DNA of 46,850 bases from Gonium pectorale (Eukaryota; Chlorophyta; Chlorophyceae; Chlamydomonadales; Volvocaceae), in contig LSYV01000023.1 of the NCBI GenBank assembly GCA_001584585.1, positions 170,225 to 217,074 of the forward strand, in the 5' to 3' direction. Shown piece after piece: positions 43,701 through 46,850 of the stretch (the first letter of the stretch is position 1; every line of letters starts with the position of its first letter). The notes beneath the pieces are model-generated. The model searched no databases and was not told where the DNA came from. It was given only the letters and a program-made list of their open reading frames with translations. The position numbers and the translations under genes are program-made.

Positions 43701-46700
43701 CCTTGGTGCCACTCCCGGACGCCCAAGCACTCGGGCTCCATCAAGGTGGCTTGGTGGGCGCCATCAGCCGGCGGGGGGCCGGCAGAAGCGGCGATGAGGT
43801 GTCAGCCCTCGCGCCCCGGGGCGAGGCCCGAGCTGCTGAGCTGCCCGAGGGCCATCGCAGATGCTTGTGGAGCGGCGGGAAGGGGTGGGGCCGGCGATGA
43901 GCGGGCGGGCTGCCGGGGCCCCGCGCACTTCGTGGCCCGACCCACGGGTCTCCCATGTTGGCTGGGCGCGGTGGGCTGGCGCCCTGCGACCGGCTTGGCG
44001 CAGGGCATCCTCTGCGGTGTCGTCGGCGCCGGTGTGGTGCCTGCGTACGCAGCGCGCGTCGCTCCACTGCGCATGCCGGCATGCCGAGCAGGCTGCGCTG
44101 CTTGGCCTTCCTGGGTCCTGTCCTTCCTTCCGGTCCGATCCCCCCGCCCAGCACCCCGCTATATCACAGCCCGTCCTCATAACGTCAGACCCTTCGTCCC
44201 CATCATCCACGCCCCTGCGCGTCGACCCCCCTCCCCAGACTGCTGGTCGATGCCCCACCTGGTGCACGTGTTCACGTCTGGCGTGGCCATTGTGGTGTTT
44301 GTGTTCCTGGCCGGGGCCATGCTGGTGAGTCAAGGCCTCAAGGCCGGGAATGGGTTGGGTTGGCCGCACCGGTCCGCACACCGCCAGGCGCGGAGCACCA
44401 GGCGCCAGCTAGGGGCCCGCTCGCCAACCTCCAACCGTCAGCAGTCAAACTCCCAACGACTAATCAAATTACTCCACCGTCGCGCAGGTGAGCGAGATGG
44501 AGCTCAACCCCCTCACGCGCAACTTCATGGCCATCAACAACACCAAAGGTGGGCTTGGGTAGTCGGGTTGGTCGGTGGGAAGGTGGCCAGGGTGAGGCCG
44601 TTGGATCTGCAGCTGTTAGGTCTGGGCAGGGGACATCCTGCAGGCGACTGTCACCGCCCGCGCAGAGCTTGCACGCACCTAGACCCCAATAGCCAACATC
44701 AGACATGCCCGCGTCTCCGTGCTCGACTCTTCGTCGCACCTGAACTGCTGACGCGCGTTCCGTGCCCAACGTGCCGTCGCTGTCACATGCAGTGGAGGGC
44801 ATTGGTTTCATCATCATAACGATCGCAACGCTGGCCAGCGTGACGGTTAACGACGTGCGGTACCTTTCCATACTGTACGTCATCATATTCTCGCTCCTCA
44901 ACTACCTCACTGTGAAGTGGGTGAGTACGGGCCGTGACGCCAATCGCCTCGGCCCCTTGGGGCGCCAGAACAGGCTCCGATCCGCATAGTCTCTATCTGC
45001 CGAGAGCCTGTTGTGGGCATGTGGGGCCGACCTTGATTCGCAGATCTCCATTTGTTCCCCGAAACCCGTACACACCAACACCGCTACGGTGGTGGTCGCC
45101 GCCGAACTAACATGCAGGGACATCACCCCTTCGAATCCCTCTGGAGCTGGGTCCTACAATAACACCATCACTTTCGCGCTTACGCTCGTCGTATGCGTCG
45201 TTCCACTTCAACACCGCATCCCACGACAGGTCCCATTCATCCACCGCCCGCTGAACTACGCCCGCTGCGGCGCATACGCCGCCGTTCTATACAGCAGCGG
45301 CATGCTTGCCGTACTCGTATTCGGCGGCAAGACGGGGGGCGTGCGTGACCGGCTCACTACGGCCCGGGACGGCTTCGCGTGCGACATGACGCTGGCGCTG
45401 TGGGTCGGCCTGGCGCCGGCGGCACTGGTGGGGGCTCTGGCGTGTCACGCGCGGCTATTCTACTTCAGCCGTTTCGTGGCGGACCGATTCAGGTGGGGAT
45501 CTAGAAGGGGGAGAGGGGCGCAGGTGGGGTGCTGTGGGACGATGTGAGCCGAGCTGGAAGGGTGCTGCGGCCGGGGCTGCGGTGTGTGCCGTACACCATG
45601 CCGCAACCATGCCGTACGCTTGAACCTATGGCGCATGCAGGGCGTGTGTGTTTTGCTCTTGTCGTGCACCCGCTCGGTGGCCTGTGGACTCGCGCCTGGC
45701 GTGTAGCGGCCCCTGCCAGCCACGACAGCCACGCCGAGGCCAGCCAACGCGCCAGCCGTACCGCAGCACGGTGCCGTACTTTTGCGTGGCACATCGGCCG
45801 TCGCAATTCGTGGCGCCTCTCCACGCCGTCCCGACCTCGCCGCGCCTCTTCCTATGTCGCCCGCGGCGGCCCGCAGGACGGAGGACCTCGACCTGAGCCG
45901 CCAGACCAAGCGGGTATACAAGTTCAGCGACGCCCGGGAGGTGGAGATCGCGGCCCGCTGCGCGCGGCGCTGGCTGGACGAGGACACGGTGGACCCCGAC
46001 GCGATGGCGCTGAGCGAGATCATTATAAAGTCGGGCATGACTCAGCTGCCACAGGATCCAAGTACGACAACAGCCCCGCGGGCCTTTGGGCTTTGGGAGG
46101 GGGAGGGGGGCATGTATGGAGAGGGTGGGTGGGTGGGGCCCTGCGGTCTCGGGGCCGAGTGGAATCACACAACAGGCTTTTGCATGACGCAGCTGCTACG
46201 GCTCCCCCGATGAGGACCCGCGTCGGAGGGCTTTGCGCGGATACGAGTGCTCCCCCATACAAGCGTCGAGAGCCCAAGGAGCTCGCATCTCTTGTGGCCC
46301 CCTGAGCACTCCGACGGATGGGAACGGGACGGCGTGCGCCTCGGGCTTCTCTGGTGTCAACGCTGCTCAACCGTTTGAGCTCCCTCATTACCCCCCCCCA
46401 CCCGCAGTGATGATCATCCTCTACTCGTCATTCCTCATTGACGTCCAGGGCTCATACCAGTCCGGATACGCGCAGCTACAGGTGCGTCCCGTCCTCCGGT
46501 CGCGGGCGGTGCCACGTAGGCTGGCCGCCGCATGTACGGCATCACCGCATATCCACCCGCCCGCACTCGCACTTGCAGGTCCCCTCACACACTCTCGCAT
46601 TCCCCACTTGCATGCTAACGCTTCTGGCGTCCGGCCCGCTCATATCAACCCCTGTCTCCCAAACTCCAACACCTCAACATGCACCCACACGCCCCCCTCT

Positions 46701-46850
46701 TCGCGCAGGGCGCCAAGACGCGCTCCCCGGGGCCACTGGAGCGCTTCGCCATCTACAGCCGCGAGCAGGACCACACGTCCCGGTCGTTGGGAGTCAACGC
46801 GGCGGGCGGTCCCGTGGACCTGATCAGCTATGTGGAGTTCGAGCGTAACA
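40706..46850 (+). CDS. TmcB-like multi-pass membrane protein, 3' end cut by window
   Basis: N-terminal half of a Tiny macrocysts B-like protein, a family much expanded in volvocine algae, where many members carry PAS or cyclase domains further on. Role here unknown; a membrane sensor is an inference. Exons: 40706-40767, 40840-40906, 41113-41208, 41872-41912, 42204-42414, 42840-42900, 43457-43501, 44239-44324, 44488-44548, 44793-44920, 45230-45492, 45877-46061, 46408-46481, 46709-46850; all phases agree, 507 residues visible. Hydrophobic segments lie in exons 3 (LFLNSLQLWLLT), 5 (LALLYTFVSLLAISVALATW), 6, 8 (GVAIVVFVFLAGAML), 10 and 11 (two). Family hallmarks include YTIGKER, VPHYGWDI, WSMPHLVHVF, EMELNPLTR, SEIIIKSGM, FLIDVQGSYQSGYAQLQ and VDLISYVEFER. 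Exon 1 (20 residues) rests only on a good donor (GC|GTAAGT) and phase. The hydrophilic part after exon 11 should be cytoplasmic. Confidence 0.87.
45083..45214 (-). repeat. Second copy of the dispersed intronic repeat, inverted relative to 8.7 kb
   Basis: Lies in intron 10 of the TmcB-like gene (44921-45229) and is the reverse complement of about 8671-8798, with a shared CGCTTACGCTCGTCGTATGC and CTCTGGAGCTGGGTCCTACA among many matching blocks. It ends about 15 bp before the acceptor of exon 11, so it forms most of the intron's 3' half. Confidence 0.8.

Overview
The window is nuclear DNA from a GC-rich, intron-dense green alga, most likely a volvocine member of the Chlamydomonadales (Chlamydomonas/Gonium/Volvox type). 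The grounds are short exons with near-consensus GT-AG junctions in almost every intron, C-rich acceptor tracts, a Tiny-macrocysts-B (TmcB)-like membrane protein of a kind common in these algae, and short GC-rich palindromes like those known from Volvox organelle DNA. The species cannot be fixed from the sequence. Gene models were built by hand from protein motifs, splice signals and phase continuity, so exon borders are predictions.

Layout. (1) 374-6975, minus: METTL3/MTA, the catalytic subunit of the mRNA N6-adenosine methyltransferase, ten exons, with one apparent single-base indel in a C7 run. (2) 7355-10235, plus: a two-domain cupin protein, divergent from METTL3 across a roughly 380-bp shared promoter. 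(3) 11360-12774, plus: PSTK, the kinase that phosphorylates Ser-tRNA(Sec) in selenocysteine synthesis. (4) 14.7-37.9 kb, minus: a tandem array of PIF1-like DNA helicase genes. Copy A (15200-23244) and copy B (25391-35927) each have 14 exons with matching borders and phases and both reconstruct as open genes; a third copy survives only as two exon fragments near 37.35-37.86 kb. Copy B carries a 20-N assembly gap next to a duplicated exon and a foreign GAF-like coding fragment, a 20-unit decamer minisatellite, a GC-AG intron and a roughly 1.1-kb insertion. (5) 40706 to the window end, plus: a TmcB-like multi-pass membrane protein, truncated by the window edge.

The single-copy genes serve separate processes (RNA methylation, selenocysteine synthesis, membrane sensing) and do not form a pathway. 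The part that stands out is the recent local expansion of PIF1-like helicases, whose motor and unusual tryptophan-rich C-terminal segment are conserved while introns, linkers and tails have diverged.

Long stretches without a recognisable gene (10236-11359, 12775-14660, 23245-24820, 35928-37340, 37870-40705) hold UTRs, promoters, repeats or nothing I can identify.
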